This document shows, piece by piece, positions 16,422 through 23,303 of a stretch of DNA of 27,773 bases. The position numbers and the translations under genes are program-made. The notes below the pieces were generated by a model. The model saw only the letters and a list, made by a program, of their open reading frames with translations. It was not told the origin of the DNA and did no database searches. This stretch comes from JAVBNU01 sp031551265 (lineage in GTDB: Bacteria > Cyanobacteriota > Vampirovibrionia > Gastranaerophilales > Gastranaerophilaceae): positions 1 to 27,773 of the forward strand of contig JAVBNU010000027.1 in the NCBI GenBank assembly GCA_031551265.1, read 5' to 3'. Within the stretch, counting starts at the first letter, position 1; each line of letters starts with the position of its first letter.

Positions 16422-16604
16422 TTAAAATAATTTCAATTGTGTATCAGAAATTTGCGTATTATAAATTTCATATTTATAGCAGCCAATGTCAGCCAATATC
16501 GGCGAGTTTTCGGAAATATTTTCAATACGTGATTTGCCGCTTGCACACTGACTGACGTGCTCACACGTGTTGCATGCAATCCAATCTTTATCAATTTTTT
16601 TCAT
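16422..16604 (-). CDS. Small Cys-rich protein, possible metal-binding; unknown function
   Basis: This 60-residue frame shows an ordered cysteine pattern: CNTCEHVSQC near residues 11-20 and a fourth Cys in ADIGCYKYE (about residue 42). Four spaced Cys in a short acidic protein suggest a zinc- or Fe-S-binding knuckle. It fits exactly between the stop of the upstream gene (3 bases before its ATG) and the sigma-factor promoter, as expected for a real gene in this packed region. Against it, no Shine-Dalgarno sequence is visible, although coupling to the upstream stop could make up for that. It may belong to one transcript with the putative pseudo-ATPase. The function is not recognised. Confidence 0.6.
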   Translation of the reverse strand: MKKIDKDWIACNTCEHVSQCASGKSRIENISENSPILADIGCYKYEIYNTQISDTQLKLF

Positions 16605-16607
16605 ACA

Positions 16608-17423
16608 TTATATATTAACACTATTTTCAAAATTCAGCGCAAATCTTCTCGCATAAAAATTAGCAGCAACGCTCTCATCCATAGCAAATATTTTTTTAGA
16701 TTTATGCGAATCGTTAATCAAAAGATTAAACGATGCTTCTAGAGTAGATTCCGCATTTGTTTTTAAATCACCTAAAAACTCTTTGAGATTTTTAATCAAA
16801 ATCAGCATAGGCTTACTTTCAGCGCCGGCATTATTTTGTTGTGAAACAGTGTTCGCAATTTGCTGGTAAAAATCCTCAACTTTAGTTTGTCCATTATAAT
16901 TAAGAGTATGAAATTCGCAATCTAAAGATTTAGCAATGCCTTCAACAATAGCATCCTCTTTAGCAGAATTTACACCTGAGTGAGAAATGATTGAGGGAAT
17001 AGTCTCAGATAATTTTGGCTCAAGTTTTGATGCAGCGAATGAACTGCGCAAAAGTTGCATAGAATTTTCAGAATTTTTCAAATGCGATAACACAGGAGAA
17101 TTACAAGATTCTAAAGCCTTTATAGACGCGTCATACACAGCTTTTTGGTCATTTCTCAGAGTGCTCAAAAATTTGGTTATCGTGGCAGACGTGAGTTTTG
17201 ACGGCTCAGCGAAAGGATTAAATTGAGTTGGCTTTCTACCTATACACCAAACTACACCGGCTGCAGCAAGACATGCCAGCGAACCTGTAATCAAAGTCGT
17301 TTTGTTCAGGCATGAAGTTTTTTTTTCGGCAGGAGCAGCGGTTGCAGGCATGTTTTTCGACGTCTGCATAAAATACATATTATTGGGGATTGCCAATTGT
17401 GACTCTACTCTAGGCAACGACAT
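16608..17423 (-). CDS. Membrane-anchored protein with a possible degenerate AAA+-like domain
   Basis: This 271-residue protein has a polar N-terminus (about 1-40), one transmembrane segment (about 43-63, ending near CIGRKP) and a soluble C-terminal domain. Parts of that domain can be laid on an AAA+ fold: IISHSGVNSAKED (145-157) where Walker A would be, KSLDCEFHTLN after it, PMLILIKNL (205-213) where Walker B would be, KKIFAMDES (243-251) for the sensor strand, and ARRFALNFE (258-266) like the Rf...f end. The GK[ST] and the Walker B acidic pair are missing, so if related it would not hydrolyse ATP. This is inference by eye. I choose the ATG at 17421-17423 over the one at 17438 because GAGGAAGAGG lies directly upstream of it. 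Confidence 0.75.
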   Translation of the reverse strand: MSLPRVESQLAIPNNMYFMQTSKNMPATAAPAEKKTSCLNKTTLITGSLACLAAAGVVWCIGRKPTQFNPFAEPSKLTSATITKFLSTLRNDQKAVYDASIKALESCNSPVLSHLKNSENSMQLLRSSFAASKLEPKLSETIPSIISHSGVNSAKEDAIVEGIAKSLDCEFHTLNYNGQTKVEDFYQQIANTVSQQNNAGAESKPMLILIKNLKEFLGDLKTNAESTLEASFNLLINDSHKSKKIFAMDESVAANFYARRFALNFENSVNI

Positions 17424-17478
17424 CCTCTTCCTCAGCATAGGCTGAACTCACATAAGTCTAACTCTTCTTAACAGTTCA

Positions 17479-17484
17479 ATTATA
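17479..17484 (-). promoter_or_regulatory. Candidate -10 element for the putative pseudo-ATPase gene
   Basis: A perfect TATAAT on the minus strand (TTGTATAATTG) lies 56 bases upstream of the ATG at 17423. A poor -35-like TGAAAC is at 18 bases. Confidence 0.35.
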
Positions 17485-17565
17485 CAATTTACAGATTTAT
17501 TTGTTTCAGTGAGTATATACGATTTTAAAAAAACGTTACATGTATATCAAAAAAAATGTACTATA

Positions 17566-17574
17566 TGTTATAAT
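17566..17574 (+). promoter_or_regulatory. Extended -10 promoter for the small SFG protein
   Basis: TGT-TATAAT is a full extended -10, 40 bases before the ATG at 17615. No good -35 is visible. It lies in the divergent gap shared with the minus-strand unit and resembles the TGT-TATAAC found upstream of the SFG gene at 23304. Confidence 0.5.
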
Positions 17575-17614
17575 CAAGAATCATTAGTATTAGGTAGATT
17601 AGAAGAGAAGTTAT

Positions 17615-18073
17615 ATGAGAATACACGCATTACACGGAGCTGTACAACAGAATTTGTACACTCAAAGCCATCAAAATAAACTGCAAATGATAGCAACAGC
17701 TAATTCACAACAATTACAGAGAGATACGGCACAAATTTCATTTGGATATTATGAATTTGACTTAAAACCGCTCAATATTCACGAGATGAATGAAATGGAC
17801 TTATTTGACACTGCAGCACGTGCACTGAATTTAGGGGAGTCAGACCATCAGATAATTTGCAAAAAAAATTGGCTCATGGGGCTTGTCCATGACTTTAAAG
17901 GCACGCAGGAAAACTACGAAAGACTCACGAAAGCCATCAACAGAATAAAAAACAGCCCCACATTGATGAAACAATATGAAGATATCATTGGCAATATCCC
18001 ACCATGGTGGGCGGCGCCAGGTGGCGATGAACCCGGTCGCTGGACAGAATACGACCACTACGGAAATCCTTAA
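17615..18073 (+). CDS. Small protein with the N-terminal ISFG module; unknown function
   Basis: This 152-residue protein starts MRIHALHGAVQQNLY and has a Gln/Asn/Ser-rich, low-charge N-terminus ending in ISFG (41-44). The same pattern begins the proteins at 23304 and 24551. After the motif the protein is soluble, partly helical (FDTAARALNLGESDHQII, GTQENYERLTKAINRIKNSPT) and ends with a Trp/Pro/Gly-rich tail (PPWWAAPGGDEPGRWTEY). There is no membrane segment or classical signal peptide. It is monocistronic, with an extended -10 upstream and repeat copy 2 downstream. I do not recognise a family for the body. Confidence 0.75.
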   Translation: MRIHALHGAVQQNLYTQSHQNKLQMIATANSQQLQRDTAQISFGYYEFDLKPLNIHEMNEMDLFDTAARALNLGESDHQIICKKNWLMGLVHDFKGTQENYERLTKAINRIKNSPTLMKQYEDIIGNIPPWWAAPGGDEPGRWTEYDHYGNP

Positions 18074-18120
18074 TCCGTATAAAATTTTTCGCGACATTGC
18101 AATCAACAATGAATATTCAC

Positions 18121-18325
18121 GTCACCCTGAAACGATTATTAGTGAAATTACACGAATAACCGTTAATATTCAGGGTCTGTCGGATTATTCGCCATAATTC
18201 ACATTTATCCGACAGATGCACTTGTTCAAGTATCCTGATATGTACGGCTCCTTTGTCGCCTACATCTCAAGCCTGAACACAGACATTCAGCCATGTAACG
18301 CCTTTGCTTGGCGCTTCAGCATGAC
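18121..18325. repeat. Dispersed repeat element, copy 2 (205 bp), with terminal inverted repeats and internal hairpins
   Basis: This is the second copy of the element at 8956-9175, in the same orientation. The 3' end TTCAGCATGAC (18315-18325) is identical to copy 1; the 5' end is GTCACCCTGAA (18121-18131). CTGTCGGAT (18177-18185) pairs perfectly with ATCCGACAG (18207-18215); copy 1 has a G-U-compatible change there. TGATATGTA (18236-18244) pairs with TACATCTCA (18261-18269) with one mismatch. ACCCTGAA (18124-18131) also pairs with TTCAGGGT (18169-18176). Together with a short leader to the next gene it occupies the otherwise gene-free stretch 18074-18411. No credible coding frame was seen. Confidence 0.8.
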
Positions 18326-18351
18326 GCAAGGGCTTGTGCATAGAAATTTCG

Positions 18352-18380
18352 TTGAACTAAAACTTCTTTTGATATAGTAT
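18352..18380 (+). promoter_or_regulatory. Candidate promoter for the DUF47-pyk-glcD run
   Basis: TTGAAC (18352-18357) is followed after 17 bases by TAGTAT (18375-18380), or at shorter spacing by TATAGT (18373-18378). It sits between repeat copy 2 and the ATG at 18412. Confidence 0.4.
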
Positions 18381-18411
18381 AAAGTAGGACTTATCAAGAA
18401 AAGAGGTTGTC

Positions 18412-19053
18412 ATGTCTAAATCAAATTTATTAGCATATTTAATGCCACCCGAGGAAAAAATATTTTATACGTACTTTGAGGAAAGCGCCGATATTTGCAG
18501 ACAGACTGCAGAATTGTTCAACAAAATTGTAACAACAAGCTTGACCGAAGAGCATATTATAGAGGCTAAATCGCTAAAGCATCTTAGTAATAATTTGCTA
18601 AAAAAAACGCTGCAAAAACTCAATGCAACGTTCGTAACACCAATTGACCGCGAGGACATTCAGTATATCGCTGCAAAATTAAATAAAATTACGAAAAGAA
18701 TAGTTAAAGCCTGCATCAACCTCAGAGTCTACAGACTGGCCAAATTTACAGAAAATATGGTTAAACAGTCCGAAACATTGATGAAAGCTACTAATGAGCT
18801 TGAATATATCGTTGATAAATTTAAAAAGAATTCATCCGTGCCTGTCATTACGGAAAGTAACCTTCGTATGAAAGAAATTGAGACACATGGGGATGAGATT
18901 TTATATATGGCTATGGATAGACTATTTTCGGGCGACTATGAAGCACTTGATGTAATAAAATTGAGAGATATCCACAAAGATTTAGAAAACGCGCTCGACA
19001 GCTGCTTTTCAATCTCAGACCAAATCGTGAACATAGTATTAAAGCAAAACTAA
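18412..19053 (+). CDS. DUF47 / PhoU-like phosphate transport regulator
   Basis: This 213-residue all-helical protein has the family marker FVTPIDREDI (74-83) and a long four-helix PhoU-like body ending EIETHGDEILYMAMDRLF and LRDIHKDLENALDSCFSISDQIVNIVL. DUF47 proteins usually sit beside a Pit-type phosphate transporter and are thought to regulate it. No transporter is adjacent; the next gene, 22 bases on, is pyruvate kinase. GAGG (18403-18406) supports the ATG. It is likely cytoplasmic and may associate with the membrane through its transporter partner. Confidence 0.88.
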   Translation: MSKSNLLAYLMPPEEKIFYTYFEESADICRQTAELFNKIVTTSLTEEHIIEAKSLKHLSNNLLKKTLQKLNATFVTPIDREDIQYIAAKLNKITKRIVKACINLRVYRLAKFTENMVKQSETLMKATNELEYIVDKFKKNSSVPVITESNLRMKEIETHGDEILYMAMDRLFSGDYEALDVIKLRDIHKDLENALDSCFSISDQIVNIVLKQN

Positions 19054-19075
19054 GACTTTTGCTTGGGGGAGAAAC

Positions 19076-20509
19076 ATGAATAACACACCAAAAAGAACAA
19101 AGATTGTTGCTACACTTGGCCCCGCGACATCGACAAAAGAACAAATAAAAGAAATAATTAATGCCGGCGCAAATATGGTGAGAATTAACACTTCTCATGC
19201 CAGCGTTGACGACCACAGAGAGACCGTAAAAACCGTTCGAGAAGCAGCGCAGGAACTAAATGTTTTTTTACCTGTTTTGATTGACTTGCAAGGTCCAAAA
19301 ATAAGAATAGGTAACATTAAAGAAAATATCGACCTAAAAATGGACGATGTCGTAACAATTGCACACGCAACAGAACAAACAGATGGCATAATACCTGTAG
19401 ACTATGACGGTATAGCCAATGACGTTCATGAAGGCAGCAAAATTTTAATCGACGACGGAAAAATCCAACTTGAAGTATTAAAATCAGAGGATAACAAAGT
19501 TACTGCAAAAGTTGTAAACCCCGGCACGTTAAAACCGCGTAAAGGCTTGAATATCCCCGGCACAACAGCGAGTCTTTCAGCCGTGACAGCACAAGATATT
19601 GAATATATAAGATTTGCGATTGAAATTGACGCAGATTATATTGCACTTTCGTTCGTGCGCGAAGCAGAAGATATTATGCTCGCTAAAAGACACATAACGA
19701 ACTTTGACGGCAATATTCCCGTAATCGCTAAAATCGAAAAGCCCCAAGCCGTTGACAATATTGAGTCTATTCTCGATGCGGCAGACGGTATAATGGTTGC
19801 ACGCGGCGATTTAGGTATTGAAATTTCGCCTGAAAAAGTGCCTATCGTGCAAAAAAGAATAATAAATCTTGCAAATCAGCAGAGCAAGGTGGTCATCGTA
19901 GCGACTCAAATGCTTGAGACGATGATTGAACAGCCAATTCCGACACGCGCTGAAGCTTCTGACGTGGCAAACGCAATCATTGATGGCGCAGACGCGGTTA
20001 TGCTCTCAGGTGAGACTTCCGTCGGGCATTTTGCAAAAGGTGCGGTACAAATGATGAGTTCAATAGCCCATGACGTTGAGAACAGCCCGTTTTGCCCTTA
20101 TAACGCAAACATCACTATAAACGCAAAATTTGAAACTACACCGCAGGCAATCGTCGCCTCAGCGGCAAAATTAGCAGATGATGTACATGCAAAAATGCTT
20201 TTAATCTTCACCCACAGTGGCTATACACCTCGTTTTCTTTCGAAATTAAGACCGCGTATGCCAATTATTGCCGTTTCAGATTCTATAAAAACCTGTAGAA
20301 AACTCAGTTTACTTTGGAACATAACAAGCGCGTATCGTAACTGGGATATAAATTTTGACGAGGATCTGTTGCAAAGACTGGACGATTTCTTATTGAGCAA
20401 CACATGCCTGGAAACCGGCGACAGAATAATCATTGTCGGCTCATTGCCTAAGCTTATCAGTGGTAGAACCAACTTCACAAGGGTTCACAGAATAGGAAAA
20501 GCAAAATAG
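19076..20509 (+). CDS. pyk: Pyruvate kinase
   Basis: This 477-residue enzyme converts phosphoenolpyruvate and ADP to pyruvate and ATP, the last step of glycolysis. Seen directly: TKIVATLGPAT (8-18), DLQGPKIRIG (70-79), the catalytic lysine motif IAKIEKPQA (K219), MVARGDLG (240-247) and ATQMLETM followed by PTRAEASDVANAIIDGADAVMLSGET. The C-terminal allosteric domain is present. The early motif usually read as RxNFSHG is RINTSHA here (residues 36-42), a mild departure. GGGGGAG (19065-19071) lies 4 bases before the ATG. It is the second gene of a run; glcD begins 3 bases after its stop. Confidence 0.97.
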   Translation: MNNTPKRTKIVATLGPATSTKEQIKEIINAGANMVRINTSHASVDDHRETVKTVREAAQELNVFLPVLIDLQGPKIRIGNIKENIDLKMDDVVTIAHATEQTDGIIPVDYDGIANDVHEGSKILIDDGKIQLEVLKSEDNKVTAKVVNPGTLKPRKGLNIPGTTASLSAVTAQDIEYIRFAIEIDADYIALSFVREAEDIMLAKRHITNFDGNIPVIAKIEKPQAVDNIESILDAADGIMVARGDLGIEISPEKVPIVQKRIINLANQQSKVVIVATQMLETMIEQPIPTRAEASDVANAIIDGADAVMLSGETSVGHFAKGAVQMMSSIAHDVENSPFCPYNANITINAKFETTPQAIVASAAKLADDVHAKMLLIFTHSGYTPRFLSKLRPRMPIIAVSDSIKTCRKLSLLWNITSAYRNWDINFDEDLLQRLDDFLLSNTCLETGDRIIIVGSLPKLISGRTNFTRVHRIGKAK

Positions 20510-20512
20510 AGA

Positions 20513-21898
20513 ATGGATAACAATTCATTAATCAAAAAATTACAAAGCATAGTTGGAAAAGATAACGTGCTGCACAGTGAAGCAGAAAGATACTGCTATG
20601 CTTATGATGCGACGAATTCTAACGAGAAGCTGGAAATACCTGAATGCATAGTACTTGCCGAAAATACTGCTCAAATCAGTGAAATAATGAAGCTAGCGAA
20701 CACAAATAAAATACCTGTTGTAGTTCGGGGCGCAGGTACAAATCTCGCAGGTTGCTGTTTTACGCCTCAAGGTGGGATTTTGTTGCATTTATCAAAAATG
20801 AATCAAATCCTTAAAATAGACAAAAATAACATGACATGCAAAGTTCAACCTGGGGTTATTGTAGGTGAATTGCAGGACGAAGTAAAAAAACTCGGGCTTT
20901 TTTACCCGCCTGACCCGTCGAATTTAAAGGTTTCGACTATGGGCGGCAGCATAGGACTATCCTCGGGCGGCCCTCGCACATTCAAATATGGCACGACAAA
21001 AGACTATGTAATTGATTTAGAAGTTGTACTGGCCGATGGGCGCATTATCCACACTGGCGCTCAAACCGCCAAAAACGTTGTCGGATATAATCTCACACAG
21101 CTTTTTGTTGGTTCGGAAGGCACTTTGGGTATCGTGACCGAGGCAACAATAAAATTAATTTCATTGCCTGAGACAAATCGCGTGATTTTGGCTTATTTTG
21201 ACAGCTTGAAGGATTGTGCAAATGCAGTTGGCGGAATTATATCAAATCAGCTGACGCCTGCCGTTATTGATTTGCTCGATATTAATACCCTGCAAACTAT
21301 TGAAAAGTTTTGTCCAAGCGGATTATTAACAGATAAAGAGGCCGCTTTATTGATAGAAGTTGACGGCTTTGAGGCTGATATCGAAATGCAACAGGATAAA
21401 GTAGCAAAAATCTGCAAAGAGTTTGGCGCTTCGGCAATTGTAGTCGCAAAAACTAAAGAGGAAGAAGAAAAAATTTGGACGGCACGCCGTTCTGCATTTG
21501 GTTCATGTGCAAAAATAGCGCCTGATGTGCTGACTGAAGATGTGGTTGTACCGAGAACATTGATACCGGAGTTAGTTACAGGTATTAGAGAAATTTTCAA
21601 CAGATACAATTTAACAGCCTGTATAATGGGGCATGCCGGCGACGGGAATATCCATCCTAATGTGGCGTTGGATTTGAGAAATGAGACCGATGCGACGAAT
21701 TTCCACAAGGCAAAAGACGAACTATTTAAACTGGCTTTAAGGCTTGGCGGCACGTTATCAGGCGAGCACGGTATCGGCAGCGAAAAAGCGCCTTATATGA
21801 AAGATGCACTTGACCCTGTTGTGCTAGAATACATGAAGAATATCAAAAAGCTTTTTGACCCGCATAATATTTTAAATCCGGATAAAATTTTCGTATAA
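20513..21898 (+). CDS. glcD: FAD-linked oxidase, glycolate oxidase subunit GlcD / D-lactate dehydrogenase type
   Basis: This 461-residue flavoprotein of the GlcD/D-2-hydroxyacid dehydrogenase family has the FAD-binding motif VRGAGTNLAG (71-80), PPDPSNLKVSTMGGSIGLSSGG after it, HAGDGNIHPN (374-383) as the substrate/metal site, and GEHGIGSEKAPYM near 417. It oxidises a 2-hydroxyacid such as glycolate or D-lactate, passing electrons to an acceptor. GlcE and GlcF subunits are not adjacent, so a stand-alone D-lactate dehydrogenase role is equally likely. It begins 3 bases after pyk, and the product of that step (pyruvate) is the oxidised form of lactate, so the pairing makes metabolic sense. cutA follows 11 bases later. 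Confidence 0.92.
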   Translation: MDNNSLIKKLQSIVGKDNVLHSEAERYCYAYDATNSNEKLEIPECIVLAENTAQISEIMKLANTNKIPVVVRGAGTNLAGCCFTPQGGILLHLSKMNQILKIDKNNMTCKVQPGVIVGELQDEVKKLGLFYPPDPSNLKVSTMGGSIGLSSGGPRTFKYGTTKDYVIDLEVVLADGRIIHTGAQTAKNVVGYNLTQLFVGSEGTLGIVTEATIKLISLPETNRVILAYFDSLKDCANAVGGIISNQLTPAVIDLLDINTLQTIEKFCPSGLLTDKEAALLIEVDGFEADIEMQQDKVAKICKEFGASAIVVAKTKEEEEKIWTARRSAFGSCAKIAPDVLTEDVVVPRTLIPELVTGIREIFNRYNLTACIMGHAGDGNIHPNVALDLRNETDATNFHKAKDELFKLALRLGGTLSGEHGIGSEKAPYMKDALDPVVLEYMKNIKKLFDPHNILNPDKIFV

Positions 21899-21909
21899 GG
21901 AGGTTTTCT

Positions 21910-22227
21910 ATGACAAAAACAGGAATCATCTTGTGTACAGTCGGCAATGAAGCTAATGCTGCAAAAATTGCCCGAAGCCTCGTCGAAAAAGAGCTGGCAG
22001 CATGCGTTAACACAATAAAAGTAGAATCCTCAGTCTACCGATTCGAGGGCAAAATCCACGACGAGCCTGAATTACTCCTAATTATAAAAACAAAAGAATG
22101 CTTGGTTGAGGAAATAAAAGCAGAGATTTTGGAACTCCATGAATATACATTGCCGGAAATCATATATGTGCCGATTGAATGCGGGCATTCTCCATACATA
22201 GAGTGGATTAAGAGTGAAACTAAATGA
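21910..22227 (+). CDS. cutA: CutA1 family protein (divalent cation tolerance)
   Basis: This 105-residue protein has the full CutA1 pattern: ILCTVGNEANAAKIARSLVEKELAACVNT, then SVYRFEGKIHDEPELLLIIKT, and LHEYTLPEIIYVPIECGHSPYIEWI at the end. CutA1 forms trimers with a ferredoxin-like fold; its cellular role is unsettled though linked to copper tolerance. A very strong AAGGAGG (21897-21903) overlaps the glcD stop and drives the ATG. Its stop overlaps the ATG of the next gene in ATGA. Confidence 0.95.
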   Translation: MTKTGIILCTVGNEANAAKIARSLVEKELAACVNTIKVESSVYRFEGKIHDEPELLLIIKTKECLVEEIKAEILELHEYTLPEIIYVPIECGHSPYIEWIKSETK

Positions 22228-23081
22228 TACAATTAACGCTGGACCAAAACAAAACAAGAATAGATAAGGAAGAATTTATAGATTTTTTAGAGAATTTGGG
22301 TCTTGATATAAACACACATACCAAGGCACGAGGGCATCAGGGCGTTTTTTTGAAAAACCGTATCGATGTATCTAAAAAATTGAATAATGAGCGAAAGATT
22401 GAAGTTTTGGCTCATGAGTTCGCACATTATATTCATTTAAAACTTGAGCCCGACATGATGAAAACTCAAGGAAAGCTGTCGGTATTGTTCCAAACAAGCG
22501 ATACGGCCGTAATTGAAAAAGAGCTTTATAATTTAACACTTGTGGTTGATAAAAATGCATCATTAACGGCACTCAAAGCCCAAAAACAAGATGTAATCAA
22601 GCACATGGACGTACAGAAAAAAATTATACAAGCAAAATATCCGAATTTTTCTATCAGTGAAAAATTTAAGGACTTTGAACGATACATCAAAGGCTCTAAG
22701 GCAAAATATTTTTTGAAATACGACCGAATCAAGTTTATAACACCTTTTTTGCGTCGTGAAGAGATTTATTCAATCGAAAATATTGAGGTTGATTTTGCTG
22801 ACATGCCCGAAGTTTTCGTCGCCTACATTCGCTTAATATCGCTTAAGCGCAGACGTGCGAGGATTTCACGCCGCCTTAACAGGTACAATAAGTATTATCG
22901 ACAACCTTCTGAACTTTTTGCACGGTTTGTCGAGAGTTTTTTTGTAGACGAGTCATTAGCCAAAAGGTACGCACCTGTGACATCAGATATCTTCTTTAGA
23001 TTACTTGACATGAATTACTATTTTGAGTTGAAGGAGCTTTTTGTCAGGATGGGATTTACTTCTGAGAAAATTTTTAAATAA
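22224..23081 (+). CDS. HExxH zinc metallopeptidase, ImmA/IrrE-like
   Basis: This 285-residue protein has a zinc-binding motif HEFAHYIH (64-71) preceded by NNERKIEVLA, the usual setting of ImmA/IrrE-type peptidases (short N-terminal region, then the motif within the first 80 residues). Beyond the motif about 200 residues of helical, Lys/Arg-rich sequence have no family I know. There is no signal peptide or membrane segment. ImmA cleaves phage-type repressors and IrrE controls a stress regulator, but no XRE repressor or mobile gene is adjacent, so a housekeeping or conserved role is as likely. It starts by ATGA overlap with cutA. Confidence 0.78.
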   Translation: MIQLTLDQNKTRIDKEEFIDFLENLGLDINTHTKARGHQGVFLKNRIDVSKKLNNERKIEVLAHEFAHYIHLKLEPDMMKTQGKLSVLFQTSDTAVIEKELYNLTLVVDKNASLTALKAQKQDVIKHMDVQKKIIQAKYPNFSISEKFKDFERYIKGSKAKYFLKYDRIKFITPFLRREEIYSIENIEVDFADMPEVFVAYIRLISLKRRRARISRRLNRYNKYYRQPSELFARFVESFFVDESLAKRYAPVTSDIFFRLLDMNYYFELKELFVRMGFTSEKIFK

Positions 23082-23156
23082 AAAATATATATAATGCGCA
23101 ATACAGCCACAACAAAAGTTAACAAAAATAAATAAGTTTTAATAAATGATTGTAAG

Positions 23157-23186
23157 TTGTACAATTAATGTTTATACTGTTATAAC
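23157..23186 (+). promoter_or_regulatory. Candidate promoter with a palindromic -10 upstream of the SFG membrane pair
   Basis: TTGTAC (23157-23162) and an extended -10 TGT-TATAAC (23178-23186) are 18 bases apart. The -10 is embedded in the perfect 10-bp palindrome TGTTATAACA (23178-23187). It would give a long leader of about 110 bases; other AT-rich -10-like boxes lie closer to the gene. Confidence 0.35.
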
Positions 23187-23303
23187 ACTATTTTTTAAGC
23201 TAGACGGTACGATTGTAAAAAAAATTTAATATTTGCCTTATAAAACGCAACTTTAAATATTCAGGTAAGTTAGTTGAGACAATATAAGTTTAATAGATAA
23301 GAA

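Noticed and set aside
17976..18197. A 73-codon plus-strand frame running from the end of the small SFG gene into repeat copy 2
   Set aside because: It overlaps the SFG gene in another frame, ends in the repeat element, has no ribosome-binding site, and its counterpart in copy 1 is not open.
22224..23081. Phage or toxin-antitoxin context for the ImmA/IrrE-like peptidase
   Set aside because: Neighbours are cutA, glcD and pyk, with no repressor, integrase or antitoxin; the gene overlaps cutA as in a stable housekeeping operon.
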